A stretch of 39,807 bases of DNA from an uncultured SAR86 cluster bacterium. Its GTDB lineage: Bacteria; Pseudomonadota; Gammaproteobacteria; Magnimaribacterales; D2472. The DNA lies in assembly GCA_902610905.1 (NCBI GenBank), contig CACLXS010000002.1, forward strand, positions 1 to 39,807, read 5' to 3'. The position numbers and the translations under genes were made by a program. The notes below the pieces were generated by a model, which was not told the origin of the DNA, searched no databases, and saw nothing but the letters and a program-made list of their open reading frames with translations. This document shows, one piece after another, positions 1 through 8,518 of this stretch (within the stretch, counting starts at the first letter, position 1; the number at the start of each line of letters is the position of its first letter).

Positions 1-152
1 TATCTAATGAAGCAATTCAAATGCATGGTGGTATTGGCGTCACAGATGAATATGACCTTGGCTTTTTTATAAAAAGATCAAGAGTTGCTGAACAAATTTT
101 TGGGAGTTCTACATATCATACTGAAAGATATGCTAATCTAAGCGGGTTTTAG
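1..152 (+). CDS. acyl-CoA dehydrogenase, C-terminal end (partial)
   Basis: Only the last 49 codons are in the window; the reading frame enters at base 3 and stops with TAG at 150-152. The visible peptide contains QMHGGIGVTDEY, the C-terminal signature of FAD-dependent acyl-CoA dehydrogenases, whose conserved Gln-Met-His-Gly-Gly-Gly/Ile segment helps bind FAD across the subunit interface. The family oxidises acyl-CoA to trans-2-enoyl-CoA and feeds electrons to electron-transfer flavoprotein. The substrate cannot be judged from this tail. The next gene starts 16 nt downstream on the same strand, so the two may be co-transcribed. Confidence 0.85.
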   Translation, partial: SNEAIQMHGGIGVTDEYDLGFFIKRSRVAEQIFGSSTYHTERYANLSGF

Positions 153-168
153 ATTTAAAAAAATATAT

Positions 169-1053
169 ATGTATAACATAAAGTCCACTCTTATAGGATT
201 TTTTACATTTATTTTAATTGTTACTGAGCTAACAATTGGTTTTGGTACATTGGCCATTATTAATATCCCAAGAGCAATATTTCCACTTAAATCTTTTAAA
301 ATTAAATTAAGTAAAATCTCAAATACTATTGGAGACATGACTGTATATGGCCTAAAAATTATTATGAAAATCATGCATAAAGATTCTATGCAAGTTTTTG
401 ATGATAATGAGTTTGATAAAAATAATTGGTATATGGCTGTATCCAATCATCAATCATGGGCGGATATATTTATTGTTTTAGTTGCTGCACATAATAGAAT
501 ACCACTCCTAAAATTCTTTATGAAAAAAGAATTGGCCTGGATACCATTTATCTTTTTAGCTAACAAAACCTTAAATATGCCTTTTGTTAATAGGCATTCA
601 AAAAAGCAAATCGAAAAAAATCCAAATTTAAGATTTCAAGATTATGAAAATACTGTTAAGGCATGCCAAAGATTTTTAAGATCGCCCTCAACAATTTTTA
701 GTTATGCAGAAGGAACTAGAAATAATGCTATAAAACATAAATTACAAAATTCACCATATAAAAATTTATTAAAACCAAGAATAGGCGGCATTGCTACTGC
801 CCTTTCAGCTATGCCAAATATAAATGTTCTAGTGGACTACTCAGTTGTTTATAAATCGAAAAGAAGAGGAGCTTGGGCATTCTTAAAAGGCGATATGCGC
901 GATGTGAAAGTGTTAGTAAAAAAATATGAAATACCTGAAAACCTTCGAAATAAAAATTACTCTACTGATGATCAATATAGAAAAGATTTTAAGGAATGGA
1001 TTGAGAAAATATGGAAAGAGAAAGATTTAGAAATTGAAAAATTAAAATTCTAG
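169..1053 (+). CDS. PlsC/YihG-type 1-acyl-glycerol-3-phosphate acyltransferase family protein
   Basis: 294 aa. It carries an N-terminal hydrophobic segment (about residues 8-35) and the two hallmark acyltransferase motifs: NHQSWADI with the catalytic His94 and Asp99 (HX4D), and YAEGTRN at 179-185 (EGTR, phosphate binding). Length and the long insertion between the motifs resemble the E. coli YihG/LCLAT branch rather than short PlsC. The family transfers an acyl chain from acyl-CoA or acyl-ACP to a lysophospholipid at the inner membrane; the exact acceptor is not predictable here. The 3' end overlaps the convergent RraA-family gene by 12 nt. No clear Shine-Dalgarno sequence precedes the ATG. 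Confidence 0.85.
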   Translation: MYNIKSTLIGFFTFILIVTELTIGFGTLAIINIPRAIFPLKSFKIKLSKISNTIGDMTVYGLKIIMKIMHKDSMQVFDDNEFDKNNWYMAVSNHQSWADIFIVLVAAHNRIPLLKFFMKKELAWIPFIFLANKTLNMPFVNRHSKKQIEKNPNLRFQDYENTVKACQRFLRSPSTIFSYAEGTRNNAIKHKLQNSPYKNLLKPRIGGIATALSAMPNINVLVDYSVVYKSKRRGAWAFLKGDMRDVKVLVKKYEIPENLRNKNYSTDDQYRKDFKEWIEKIWKEKDLEIEKLKF

Positions 1054-1536
1054 TTTATTTTTACTCACAACCCATCCATTAGCATCAACATAAATCCAAT
1101 TTCCGCTACTTATTTTAACGGAACCAATTTTAAAACTTATATCCTTAGTTCCAACCCCAACTGTTTTATCTGTCTTCATTGGGAAAACATTTTTTGCACA
1201 GACACCAATTGAAATATTTTTGATTACTTCTATATCTCTTATGTAGCCATTTACAAAAATACCTTTCCAATTATTTTCATAAGCTTTTTGAGCAATTTGA
1301 TCGCCAACCATTGAACATAATTTATCACCAGAATGATTTATAACTAGAACTTTTCCCTCACCGTTTTCTTGGACTAATTCTTTAACAACACTATTGCTAT
1401 GAGGACAATCGACTGCTCTGATTTCTCCGAAGAATTTTTCTATACCGCCGTAAGAAGTAAGAAAAATATCACCTATTGCTATCTTATCTCCATGTGCGTC
1501 ACATATATCTGGTACTGTGAAATCAGAATTACTCAT
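1042..1536 (-). CDS. RraA/DMK-family protein (RNase E regulator or HMG/oxaloacetate aldolase-like)
   Basis: 164 aa, the normal RraA length (about 161). The family signature is present: VGDQIAQKA (77-85) followed by IFVNGYIRD with Arg100-Asp101, the residues that form the central cleft of RraA and of the related class II 4-hydroxy-4-methyl-2-oxoglutarate/oxaloacetate aldolases. In E. coli RraA binds RNase E and inhibits mRNA decay; many relatives are instead aldolases. Sequence alone does not separate the two roles. It lies 9 nt downstream of the msrA-trx-msrB stop codon and is probably co-transcribed with it. Confidence 0.82.
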   Translation of the reverse strand: MSNSDFTVPDICDAHGDKIAIGDIFLTSYGGIEKFFGEIRAVDCPHSNSVVKELVQENGEGKVLVINHSGDKLCSMVGDQIAQKAYENNWKGIFVNGYIRDIEVIKNISIGVCAKNVFPMKTDKTVGVGTKDISFKIGSVKISSGNWIYVDANGWVVSKNKLEF

Positions 1537-1545
1537 TAAATATTA

Positions 1546-2805
1546 TTATAAATTTTGTAAGTCATTTCTTGCAATAAACTCAAGCATTGTTGCATTAATA
1601 CAATACCTTGGCATACCGTTAGGGCCATCATCAAAAACGTGACCTAAATGTATATCACTAGACAATGATTTTACCTCGGTCCTTTTCATCCCATACGAAT
1701 TATCTGGAATTTCATAGGTTGAGTTTGGAATTGGTGCTGTAAATGACAACCAGCCGCTAGGCGAAATAAATCTATCTCTTGTATCAAACAATGGCGCTCC
1801 ACTTAATTTATCAATAAAAATACCATCAGGAGTATTTTTAAAGATTTGATATTCTTTACAAAATCTTGCATCTGTTCCCTTGTTAAAGGCAACATCATAT
1901 ACCTCCGAGTCACCTAACTTAAATTTTCCTAGTGCTTTATAAAATAATTTGGAATCCATATAGCCTTGATAAGAAAATAATTCTTTACCGTCTTTTAAAA
2001 AAATAATTGTTGGCGTTGCCCAAGTAGGCGTCTCGATGTTTAGATCATTTAATTGGCTTGCTGATCTAAAAATCATAGGAATACTTCCTTGATATTCGTC
2101 TGCAACATCAATTTTAAATTTCTCACAATATGGACAATAATCTTGAGAATCTATTACAAGAATAAACTTGCCTTTAAGTAATGAAGAGTTATCTATTATC
2201 TCTAGATTGGTTTTATCAAAAACTACTCCAGTTGAGTGATCTGGACAATAACCATTAGGATTTTTTCTTATGTAATCCTGATGATATTCTTCTGCAACAA
2301 AAAATCTCGCAAGAGGTTTTATTTTCGTCTGTATTTTTCCATACCCTTTTTCTAATAATAGCTTTTGAAATTCATTTGTAGTTTCATCAATAACTTTCTT
2401 TTGGGATTGTTTGGTATATAAAATTATTGATCTATATTGAGTACCAATATCATTTCCCTGTCGATTAAATTGAGTTGGATCATGAGATTCAAAAAAATGT
2501 TCAAGCAATGATCTCAAGCTTATGATTTCTTTATTGAAAGTAACTTCAACAACTTCTGCAAAATTATTTTCATTAAACTTATTTCTAAGTTTTGTTATTT
2601 CTCTATATGTAGGTCTAATTCCGCTACCGTCTGAATAACCAGACACAGCATCCTTAACTCCATTTAATGATTCGTAACCTTTTTCAGCACCCCAAAAACA
2701 ACCAGAGCCTAAAACAATAGATTCTAAATGAGATGTACTGATTTCTTCTGAGTCTAGGCCAAAACAGATTGTATTTAATAATAAAAATATAAAAAAAATT
2801 TTCAT
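1546..2805 (-). CDS. msrAB: exported methionine sulfoxide reductase fusion, MsrA-thioredoxin fold-MsrB
   Basis: 419 aa from the chosen start. A longer frame runs up to 2901, but the ATG at 2803-2805 has AGGA five bases upstream and opens a typical signal peptide (MKIFFIFLLLNTICFG). Domain order: MsrA (about 30-195) with GCFWGAE and catalytic Cys36, plus Cys187 as a possible resolving Cys; a thioredoxin-fold domain (about 205-300) with CPYC at 224-227 and a cis-Pro loop in TWATPTIIFL; and MsrB (about 325-415) with SGWLSF, HLGHVFDDGP and catalytic Cys402 in RYCIN. The MsrB part lacks the two CxxC zinc pairs found in many MsrBs. It should reduce both Met-S- and Met-R-sulfoxide in envelope proteins, the middle domain recycling the oxidised cysteines. 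Neisseria PilB has the order Trx-MsrA-MsrB, so this arrangement differs. Confidence 0.9.
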   Translation of the reverse strand: MKIFFIFLLLNTICFGLDSEEISTSHLESIVLGSGCFWGAEKGYESLNGVKDAVSGYSDGSGIRPTYREITKLRNKFNENNFAEVVEVTFNKEIISLRSLLEHFFESHDPTQFNRQGNDIGTQYRSIILYTKQSQKKVIDETTNEFQKLLLEKGYGKIQTKIKPLARFFVAEEYHQDYIRKNPNGYCPDHSTGVVFDKTNLEIIDNSSLLKGKFILVIDSQDYCPYCEKFKIDVADEYQGSIPMIFRSASQLNDLNIETPTWATPTIIFLKDGKELFSYQGYMDSKLFYKALGKFKLGDSEVYDVAFNKGTDARFCKEYQIFKNTPDGIFIDKLSGAPLFDTRDRFISPSGWLSFTAPIPNSTYEIPDNSYGMKRTEVKSLSSDIHLGHVFDDGPNGMPRYCINATMLEFIARNDLQNL

Positions 2806-2933
2806 ATGTCCTAACATTATATATGGATAAAAATGTGATAGATTTTTATACTTGTATAATTTATGACTAGTGTGCATGATATTCTTTTGATAATAGTTCA
2901 TTAAAACAGCAAAAATATATAATTTATAAGCTT

Positions 2934-5003
2934 GTGATAAAAAATAAACTTATCTTATCTTTCGTTTGCCTTGCTTTGATTGGGTGCGGTAAAGAAAGCT
3001 ATGAGCCTCAAAAATATATATCTACAAATCTAACAGAAGAAAAAGTTAATCTTAGCAAAGAAGTTTTTAGTAAGCTTAAAAAAGAACACTACATAAAAAA
3101 CTTTGTAAAAGAAGACTTTAATAGTGAATATGTAGATGCATTAGTAAATAGACTTGATGAAAATAAATTATATTTTGTTTCATCAGAGATAAAAAAATTT
3201 CAAGAAGAATCAAATAAATACTCAGAAAAATACTTTGATATAGATTTAGCATACTTGATCATTAATTTATATTTTGAAAGGCTTCTGAACTTTTCGGAAT
3301 ATCAAATAAAACTTATTGAAGAAGATTCATTTGATTTTACAAAGGAAGAATTCATTGACATCTATTATGAAGATAATCAGTGGCCTGAATCAGAGTATCA
3401 TCAAAAAAATATATGGAGAAATGAAACTAAAAATGATTTGCTCGTGGCTTTAATGTCAGAGACTCTTTCTGATGATCCAAAAAAAGTTTTACTTAAGAGA
3501 TATAAAAATAAAATTAGACGAATACAACAACAAAAAGAAGACGATATTTTCTCTATAGCCATAAACACTTTAACTAATCAATTTGATCCTCATTCAGCAT
3601 ATCTATCTCCAAGATCTGCAGAGGATTTTGATATGAACATGAGTCTAAAGCTAGAAGGCATTGGTGCCTTATTGGGTGCTGATGATGACTATACAAAAAT
3701 TGTTAGCTTAGTTCCTGGAGGTCCTGCTGAAAAATCAGGAGAAATATTACCAGAAGATAAAATAACACGAATACGCCAAATAGATTCTAAAGAAAAAGAA
3801 TACGTTGATGTTGTAGGTTGGAGAATAGACGAAGTTGTAGACTTAATAAGAGGTAAATCAGGCACACAAGTTGAAATAGAGTTCATATCCTCTGATTCTG
3901 CAGATAATACAAGAAAATTAGTCACGCTAACTAGAGAGGAAATAAAACTTGAAGATAGGGCTGCCAAATCAAAAATTATAGAAACAAAGGAAGGAAATAA
4001 AATTGGAATAATAGATTTACCCTCCTTTTATATTGACTTTAATGCCTATCAAAATAGAGATTTAGATTACAGAAGTAGTAGCAGTGATGTGGAAGATATT
4101 CTTTTAGATTTTAATGATAAAGATGTTGATGCTGTTATTTTAGATCTCAGAAATAATGGTGGCGGTGCATTAATTGAGGCCAATAAAATAGTTGGTTTGT
4201 TTGTGTCTTCAGGCCCAACAGTTCAAGTTAAACACAAGACTGGCTATATTCAACCATATGGTGCGAGTAAAGCTAAACAAGCTTGGCAAAAACCTTTGGC
4301 AGTTTTAGTTAATCGTTATTCTGCGTCAGCTTCCGAAATTGTTGCTGGAGCTATACAAGACTATAAAAGAGGTATTGTTCTTGGACAAAGAACCTTTGGC
4401 AAAGGAACTGTGCAAAGTTTAGATAGTATTTCAAAAGGTCAAGTTAAAATTACAGAATCCAAATATTATCGCGTTGATGGTTCAAGCACACAGAATAAAG
4501 GAGTTTTGCCTGACATAGAGCTTCTTTCTACTTGGGATATTGAATCCGTAGGTGAAAGCTCTTACCCTACTGCATTGGAATGGGATACTGTTAGACCATA
4601 TAGACATAAAAAGTTTGACTTTGATGCTGATAAAATTATAAAGATAAAAAATTTGTATTCTCAAAGATTAACTACAAGCCCAAATCTAGAATATCTTGGT
4701 GCTGTAAGAGATAGATATTTCATAAATAAAGATAAAAAACTACTTAGTCTAAATATAGATATTAGAAGATCTGAGATGGAAGCAAGAAAAGAGTGGTTGC
4801 TTGAAATAGAAAATAAAAGAAGAGAAGGTCTTGGTCTTAAAACATTTGTAAACTATGAAGATTTAAGCGCAAACAACAAAAAAGATGAAAATATAAATAA
4901 TGATATTGATTTTAAAAAAGACTATTTATTAATAGAATCAACTAATATCATAAATGATTACCTTAATCTAAATAAAAAAATACTTGTTTCTAAAGTAGAA
5001 TAA
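2934..5003 (+). CDS. prc: tail-specific (C-terminal processing) periplasmic protease Prc, lipoprotein
   Basis: 689 aa, close to E. coli Prc (682). It starts with GTG; no better ATG fits the signal peptide. The N-terminus is a lipoprotein signal with lipobox LIGC (Cys18), so it is probably lipid-anchored, unlike E. coli Prc. A helical N-terminal region precedes a PDZ domain (about 236-335, with the carboxylate-binding loop replaced by EGIGALLG), then the S41 protease domain with DLRNNGGG (404-411), catalytic Ser465 in RYSASASEIV and Lys490 in TFGKGTVQ; the 25-residue Ser-Lys spacing equals E. coli Prc. The C-terminal 150 residues match the extra domain of long Prc proteins. It degrades proteins with nonpolar C-termini and trims envelope proteins such as penicillin-binding protein 3. 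A TATAAT lies at 2918-2923. xthA follows after 3 nt. Confidence 0.93.
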   Translation: MIKNKLILSFVCLALIGCGKESYEPQKYISTNLTEEKVNLSKEVFSKLKKEHYIKNFVKEDFNSEYVDALVNRLDENKLYFVSSEIKKFQEESNKYSEKYFDIDLAYLIINLYFERLLNFSEYQIKLIEEDSFDFTKEEFIDIYYEDNQWPESEYHQKNIWRNETKNDLLVALMSETLSDDPKKVLLKRYKNKIRRIQQQKEDDIFSIAINTLTNQFDPHSAYLSPRSAEDFDMNMSLKLEGIGALLGADDDYTKIVSLVPGGPAEKSGEILPEDKITRIRQIDSKEKEYVDVVGWRIDEVVDLIRGKSGTQVEIEFISSDSADNTRKLVTLTREEIKLEDRAAKSKIIETKEGNKIGIIDLPSFYIDFNAYQNRDLDYRSSSSDVEDILLDFNDKDVDAVILDLRNNGGGALIEANKIVGLFVSSGPTVQVKHKTGYIQPYGASKAKQAWQKPLAVLVNRYSASASEIVAGAIQDYKRGIVLGQRTFGKGTVQSLDSISKGQVKITESKYYRVDGSSTQNKGVLPDIELLSTWDIESVGESSYPTALEWDTVRPYRHKKFDFDADKIIKIKNLYSQRLTTSPNLEYLGAVRDRYFINKDKKLLSLNIDIRRSEMEARKEWLLEIENKRREGLGLKTFVNYEDLSANNKKDENINNDIDFKKDYLLIESTNIINDYLNLNKKILVSKVE

Positions 5004-5006
5004 ATT

Positions 5007-5819
5007 ATGAGAATCATATCTTTTAACATTAATAGCATCAGAGCTCGTCCACATCAACTGATCCATTTAAGAGATACCCTCAACCCAGATGTTATTGGGC
5101 TTCAAGAAACTAAAGTGAATGATCCTGACTTTCCTTTAGATGTTATTGAACAAATTGGTTACCATCCTGAATACTGGGGTCAAAAAGGACACTATGGTGT
5201 AGCAATTCTTAGTAAAGAAAAGCCCATCAAAACAGTTAAAGGCTTTAAAAATGATAAACCTGAAGATCAAAAAAGATTTATAGAGTGTACGTTTGCGACA
5301 AAAGATTCTGAAATAACCATCATGAATGGTTATTTTCCTCAAGGAGAAAATATCAATCACGAGACAAAATTTCCAAAGAAAATTAAGTACTATGATGACC
5401 TAAAAAAACACATCAAGTATCTGCAAAAAACAAAAGAGAATTTAGTTGTTATGGGTGACTTTAATGTGGCTCCTGAAGATACTGACATTGGAATTGGTCC
5501 TGAAAATATTAAGAGATGGCTGCGTGATGGTAAGACATCTTTTCAACCACAAGAGCGTGAAATGTGGAACAGCATAAAAAATTTAGGTTTTATGGACTCA
5601 TGGAGAATTCAAAATCCTAATGAATCAACTATTTATTCATGGTTTGACTACAGATCTAGAATGTTTGATGACAATCCAAAAAGAGGGCTCAGGATCGATC
5701 ATATAATGGTTTCAAATAACTTAACAGATTCAATATCTGGAACTGGGATTGACTATGATGCTAGAGCTATGGAGAAACCTTCTGATCACTGTCCTGTTTG
5801 GGTGGATTTAAATATTTAA
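5007..5819 (+). CDS. xthA: exodeoxyribonuclease III / AP endonuclease
   Basis: 270 aa, the usual ExoIII length. Endonuclease/exonuclease/phosphatase-fold motifs are all present: NINSIRAR at the N-terminus, metal ligand Glu34 in GLQETK, GYFPQGEN (108-115), GDFNVAPEDTDIG (150-162) with the catalytic Asp-Asn pair, and the C-terminal SDHCPVWVD with the catalytic Asp-His. It incises DNA at abasic sites in base-excision repair and removes 3' blocking groups. It starts 3 nt after the prc stop, implying one transcript and probable translational coupling. Confidence 0.95.
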   Translation: MRIISFNINSIRARPHQLIHLRDTLNPDVIGLQETKVNDPDFPLDVIEQIGYHPEYWGQKGHYGVAILSKEKPIKTVKGFKNDKPEDQKRFIECTFATKDSEITIMNGYFPQGENINHETKFPKKIKYYDDLKKHIKYLQKTKENLVVMGDFNVAPEDTDIGIGPENIKRWLRDGKTSFQPQEREMWNSIKNLGFMDSWRIQNPNESTIYSWFDYRSRMFDDNPKRGLRIDHIMVSNNLTDSISGTGIDYDARAMEKPSDHCPVWVDLNI

Positions 5820-5831
5820 TACATTTAAATT

Positions 5832-6272
5832 ATGGATCAAGTTGAAATAAGATCCCCTAAATCTAAAGAAGAATGGAAAAAATATGATGATTTCAGGTGG
5901 AAAGTTTTAAGAAAACCAATAAAAATGTCGCATATACCACTAAAAGATAATCTTGAAGATAGTAGCTACCATTATATGGCAATTAATATATCTAATGATA
6001 TTTTAGCTTGTGGAAGAGTTCACATGAATAGCAAGAAAGAAGCCCAAATAAGATATATGGGTGTATCTTTTAATGTTAGAAGAATGGGTATTGGGACTTC
6101 AATAGTTGAAAAATTAGAGGAAAAAGCTAGATCGCTAGGGGCAACATACGTTGCACTAAATGCAAGAAATGTTGCCTTGGATTTCTATAAATCTTTAGGC
6201 TATATTGAAATAAAACCATATGAATCTGATATAAAAATACCACACACAAGAATGGAAAAAATACTGACCTAA
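5832..6272 (+). CDS. GNAT-family N-acetyltransferase
   Basis: 146 aa. The acetyl-CoA pyrophosphate loop is visible as RRMGIGTSIVEKLE (83-96), matching the R/Q-x-x-G-x-G/A signature, followed by the typical C-terminal NARNVALDFYKSLGY (110-124). These define a GNAT fold; the substrate (small molecule or protein amino group) cannot be inferred. It follows xthA by 12 nt on the same strand and ends immediately next to the convergent tadA stop codon with no spacer. Confidence 0.85.
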   Translation: MDQVEIRSPKSKEEWKKYDDFRWKVLRKPIKMSHIPLKDNLEDSSYHYMAINISNDILACGRVHMNSKKEAQIRYMGVSFNVRRMGIGTSIVEKLEEKARSLGATYVALNARNVALDFYKSLGYIEIKPYESDIKIPHTRMEKILT

Positions 6273-6728
6273 CTATCTTCTAGTTTTAAAAAAATCGCTC
6301 AACAGCTTTGAACTCTCATCCATCAACAAACCGTGTTTATAGGAAATTTTGTGATTAAACTTAATTCTTTCATATATATTATCAATTGAAATAATGCTTC
6401 CAGTCTTGGGTTCATGTGCTGCAAAAATAATCTCGTCAATTCTTGCATCAATTATTGCTTTTGCACACATGTGACATGGCTCTAGAGTTACATACATTTT
6501 TGTATTATTTAGCCTGTAATTATTTATATTTTTTGACGCATTGATAATTGCATTGATTTCAGCATGAGATGCCACATTATTGTTTTTTATGACCTGATTA
6601 CGGCCAAATCCAATGACTTCATTATATTTAACTATTATGGCTCCAACAGGAACTTCATTATGATCAAATGAGAGTTGAGCCTCATTTAATGCCATTCTCA
6701 TATATGACCTGTCTTGGTCAGAAAACAT
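6273..6728 (-). CDS. tadA: tRNA-specific adenosine deaminase
   Basis: 151 aa. Cytidine/deoxycytidylate deaminase fold with zinc ligands His55 and proton-shuttle Glu57 in HAEINAI, and Cys85/Cys88 in LEPCHMCAKA. NEVPVGAIIV near residue 24 and the run of DARIDEI are typical of TadA. It converts A34 to inosine in tRNA-Arg(ACG), essential for decoding CGN codons. It is the last gene of a minus-strand run with the DmdA-like and CIA30-like genes, starting 1 nt past the CIA30-like stop codon. Confidence 0.92.
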   Translation of the reverse strand: MFSDQDRSYMRMALNEAQLSFDHNEVPVGAIIVKYNEVIGFGRNQVIKNNNVASHAEINAIINASKNINNYRLNNTKMYVTLEPCHMCAKAIIDARIDEIIFAAHEPKTGSIISIDNIYERIKFNHKISYKHGLLMDESSKLLSDFFKTRR

Positions 6729-6729
6729 T

Positions 6730-7260
6730 TTAGTAAAGCTCTATTTTAGCTAAATCAAGTTCAGCTTGAAAATCTTTTCCATATGCAGCAAAAGCAATTG
6801 TTCTTATTTTTGAAATATTCATCTTCTTCGGCATGTAAAAATTGGACTTATTAAACTCATTAAATGGAATTTCAACAGTTGACCATACATCTCCAGGGGA
6901 AAATGAAGCAATATATCTATCCCATGGAAATCTGCTGGCAGGAGTTCTTATCCAAACATAATAAGTATCATTTGTCCCTCTAGTTTTAATTCTTATTCCC
7001 TTATATTCTTCTGCATTAAACGGAAAACGAATAACAGATTGAATAAAACCGCCATTATTAGCAGTACTAACGGCCCCTTCTAATCTATAAAATTTTTCTC
7101 CATCCTCCTCAATTTCATAAAAGTTAACCTCAGATATTCCGCCCATAACATTATCTGAAATGGCACTCCAACTGGCTCTCTTGTCGTCTAAATTATCAAT
7201 AATCATAGAAAAAATATTATTCGTAAAAATAAGTATTATTAATAAAAGTAATTTTGTCAT
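6730..7260 (-). CDS. CIA30-family protein with signal peptide
   Basis: 176 aa from the ATG at 7258-7260. That start overlaps the upstream gene's TAA by one base (TAATG) and opens a signal peptide (MTKLLLLIILIFTNNIFS); the frame can be read 12 codons further up but that would bury the signal. The mature part has the family's WSAISDNVMGGISE motif, then beta-rich galactose-binding-like sequence (GIRIKTRGTNDTYYVWIRT, WSTVEIPFNEF). The family is named after human NDUFAF1/CIA30, a complex I assembly factor; bacterial members are common, mostly uncharacterised, and often exported. No function is claimed here. Confidence 0.8.
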   Translation of the reverse strand: MTKLLLLIILIFTNNIFSMIIDNLDDKRASWSAISDNVMGGISEVNFYEIEEDGEKFYRLEGAVSTANNGGFIQSVIRFPFNAEEYKGIRIKTRGTNDTYYVWIRTPASRFPWDRYIASFSPGDVWSTVEIPFNEFNKSNFYMPKKMNISKIRTIAFAAYGKDFQAELDLAKIELY

Positions 7261-8414
7261 TAATCTAAATTGGTACTTTTTTCTGCTGGAAACCATGGCA
7301 ATGCATGAACTTGTGCGTTTAAATGTGCTTTAGGTGATTCAATAATCAATGCTGTTTCTGGCTCTGTATAATTAATATCAATAATTGCAAGGCCAATATT
7401 TTTCTTTAGTCTCGGTGAAAAAAAACATCTAGAAAGCCTACCAATTTTTTTATTATTTACATCAAATACTGGCCAAAAATTTTCAGGCACTTTTTCTATA
7501 GGATCGCCATCAATTTCTACTCCAACTAATTTCTCTGAAATACCCTCTGCTTTAATTTTTTTTAAGGCTTCCTTACCTATAAAATCTATATCTTGATTTA
7601 AATCTACGAGCCTATCTAGGCCTATAGTGAAGGGATTGTGCTCACGACCAAAGTCACTCTGATAAGACAACAATCCTCCTTCAATAGTCCTAATTGTATT
7701 AGGAGCTATAACTGCCCCATTAAACTCTTTTGCAGCTTCGTGAACTTTCTCAAATAACTCATCACCTTTTTTTCTATTCTGTAGATACAGCTCATAACTA
7801 AGTTCACCACTCCAGCCCGTTCTAGCAATTACCATAGGAATCTCATTTAGAGACGTTTCTCTTGCTTTGTAGTAGCCTAGGTCATCATGAGCACCATTGA
7901 ATAATTTACGAATTAATTTTCCAGCTTTTGGGCCACTTATTTGAAGTGGTGATACGTCTGGTTCATGAATATCTACATCCATGCCAGAATTAATAGCTAT
8001 GCCTTGCAACCATAGAAGGACATCTCCATCTCCAGGAGAAATCCAAAACTTATTTGGTTCTAGCCGTAATAAGCATGCGTCATTGATAATCCCACCATTT
8101 TGATCTGTTAAAACAATATATTTACAGTCACCAATTTCACATTTTGATAGATTTCTTGGGTTAATGCATCTAATGAAATTATAAGCATCAGGTCCAGAGA
8201 CTTCTACTTGTCTCTCTGCTGCAAAATCACCAAATGTAACATCATTTACTAAACTAGTATATTCACTTATTGGACCTGAAAATGCAGTTGGTAGATACAT
8301 CCTGTTGTAGATTGTAAAACCAATAGCGCCATATTTTATCGTTGAATCAAAATAAGGAGATTTTCTTATCCTTGATCCAATTCCAATTAATAACGGCAAC
8401 TTAGTTTCATTCAT
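7260..8414 (-). CDS. GcvT/DmdA-family tetrahydrofolate-dependent methyltransferase (DMSP demethylase-like)
   Basis: 384 aa from the ATG at 8412-8414, which has AGGAGA at 8422-8427; a start seven codons earlier (8435) would place that ribosome site inside the gene. The aminomethyltransferase (folate-binding barrel) fold is clear: AERQVEVSGPDA (67-78), INPRNLSKCEIGDCKYI (84-100), DQNGGIINDACLLRL (104-118), EPDVSPLQISGPKA (151-164) and TIEGGLLSYQSDF (243-255), then the GcvT C-terminal domain. Many of these stretches resemble dimethylsulfoniopropionate demethylase DmdA more than glycine cleavage T protein. However the TGWSGELSYELYL segment (199-211) reads like GcvT, not the SKQGGFE I recall for DmdA. 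The likely reaction is transfer of a methyl or C1 unit from a small molecule to tetrahydrofolate; the substrate is uncertain. It heads a three-gene minus-strand operon. Confidence 0.8.
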   Translation of the reverse strand: MNETKLPLLIGIGSRIRKSPYFDSTIKYGAIGFTIYNRMYLPTAFSGPISEYTSLVNDVTFGDFAAERQVEVSGPDAYNFIRCINPRNLSKCEIGDCKYIVLTDQNGGIINDACLLRLEPNKFWISPGDGDVLLWLQGIAINSGMDVDIHEPDVSPLQISGPKAGKLIRKLFNGAHDDLGYYKARETSLNEIPMVIARTGWSGELSYELYLQNRKKGDELFEKVHEAAKEFNGAVIAPNTIRTIEGGLLSYQSDFGREHNPFTIGLDRLVDLNQDIDFIGKEALKKIKAEGISEKLVGVEIDGDPIEKVPENFWPVFDVNNKKIGRLSRCFFSPRLKKNIGLAIIDINYTEPETALIIESPKAHLNAQVHALPWFPAEKSTNLD

Positions 8415-8472
8415 TATATTTTCTCCTAAACTCATATTTTAGTATCAAAATAATAGGCTCGTAAACGTGTTA

Positions 8473-8500
8473 TTGAGCAATTTGAAAAATAATATATGAT
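8473..8500 (+). promoter_or_regulatory. candidate sigma70 promoter for the methyltransferase gene
   Basis: TTGAGC (8473-8478) and TATGAT (8495-8500) are separated by 16 nt, four and five matches to the consensus hexamers. Transcription would begin near 8507, just ahead of a good ribosome site AGGGA (8508-8512) that sits 6 nt before the ATG at 8519. Read by eye only. Confidence 0.45.
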
Positions 8501-8518
8501 TAGAGTTAGGGATAAATT

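Noticed and set aside
138-446. Open frame of 102 codons on the minus strand across the acyltransferase start
   Set aside because: It lies opposite a protein with clear acyltransferase motifs and has no family features; a shadow frame. The same applies to the other opposite-strand frames inside guaA, guaB, fumC, prc and the oxidoreductase genes.
2805-2901. Longer N-terminus of the MsrA-Trx-MsrB protein (32 extra codons)
   Set aside because: It would place a signal peptide in the interior, and a good ribosome site precedes the downstream ATG.
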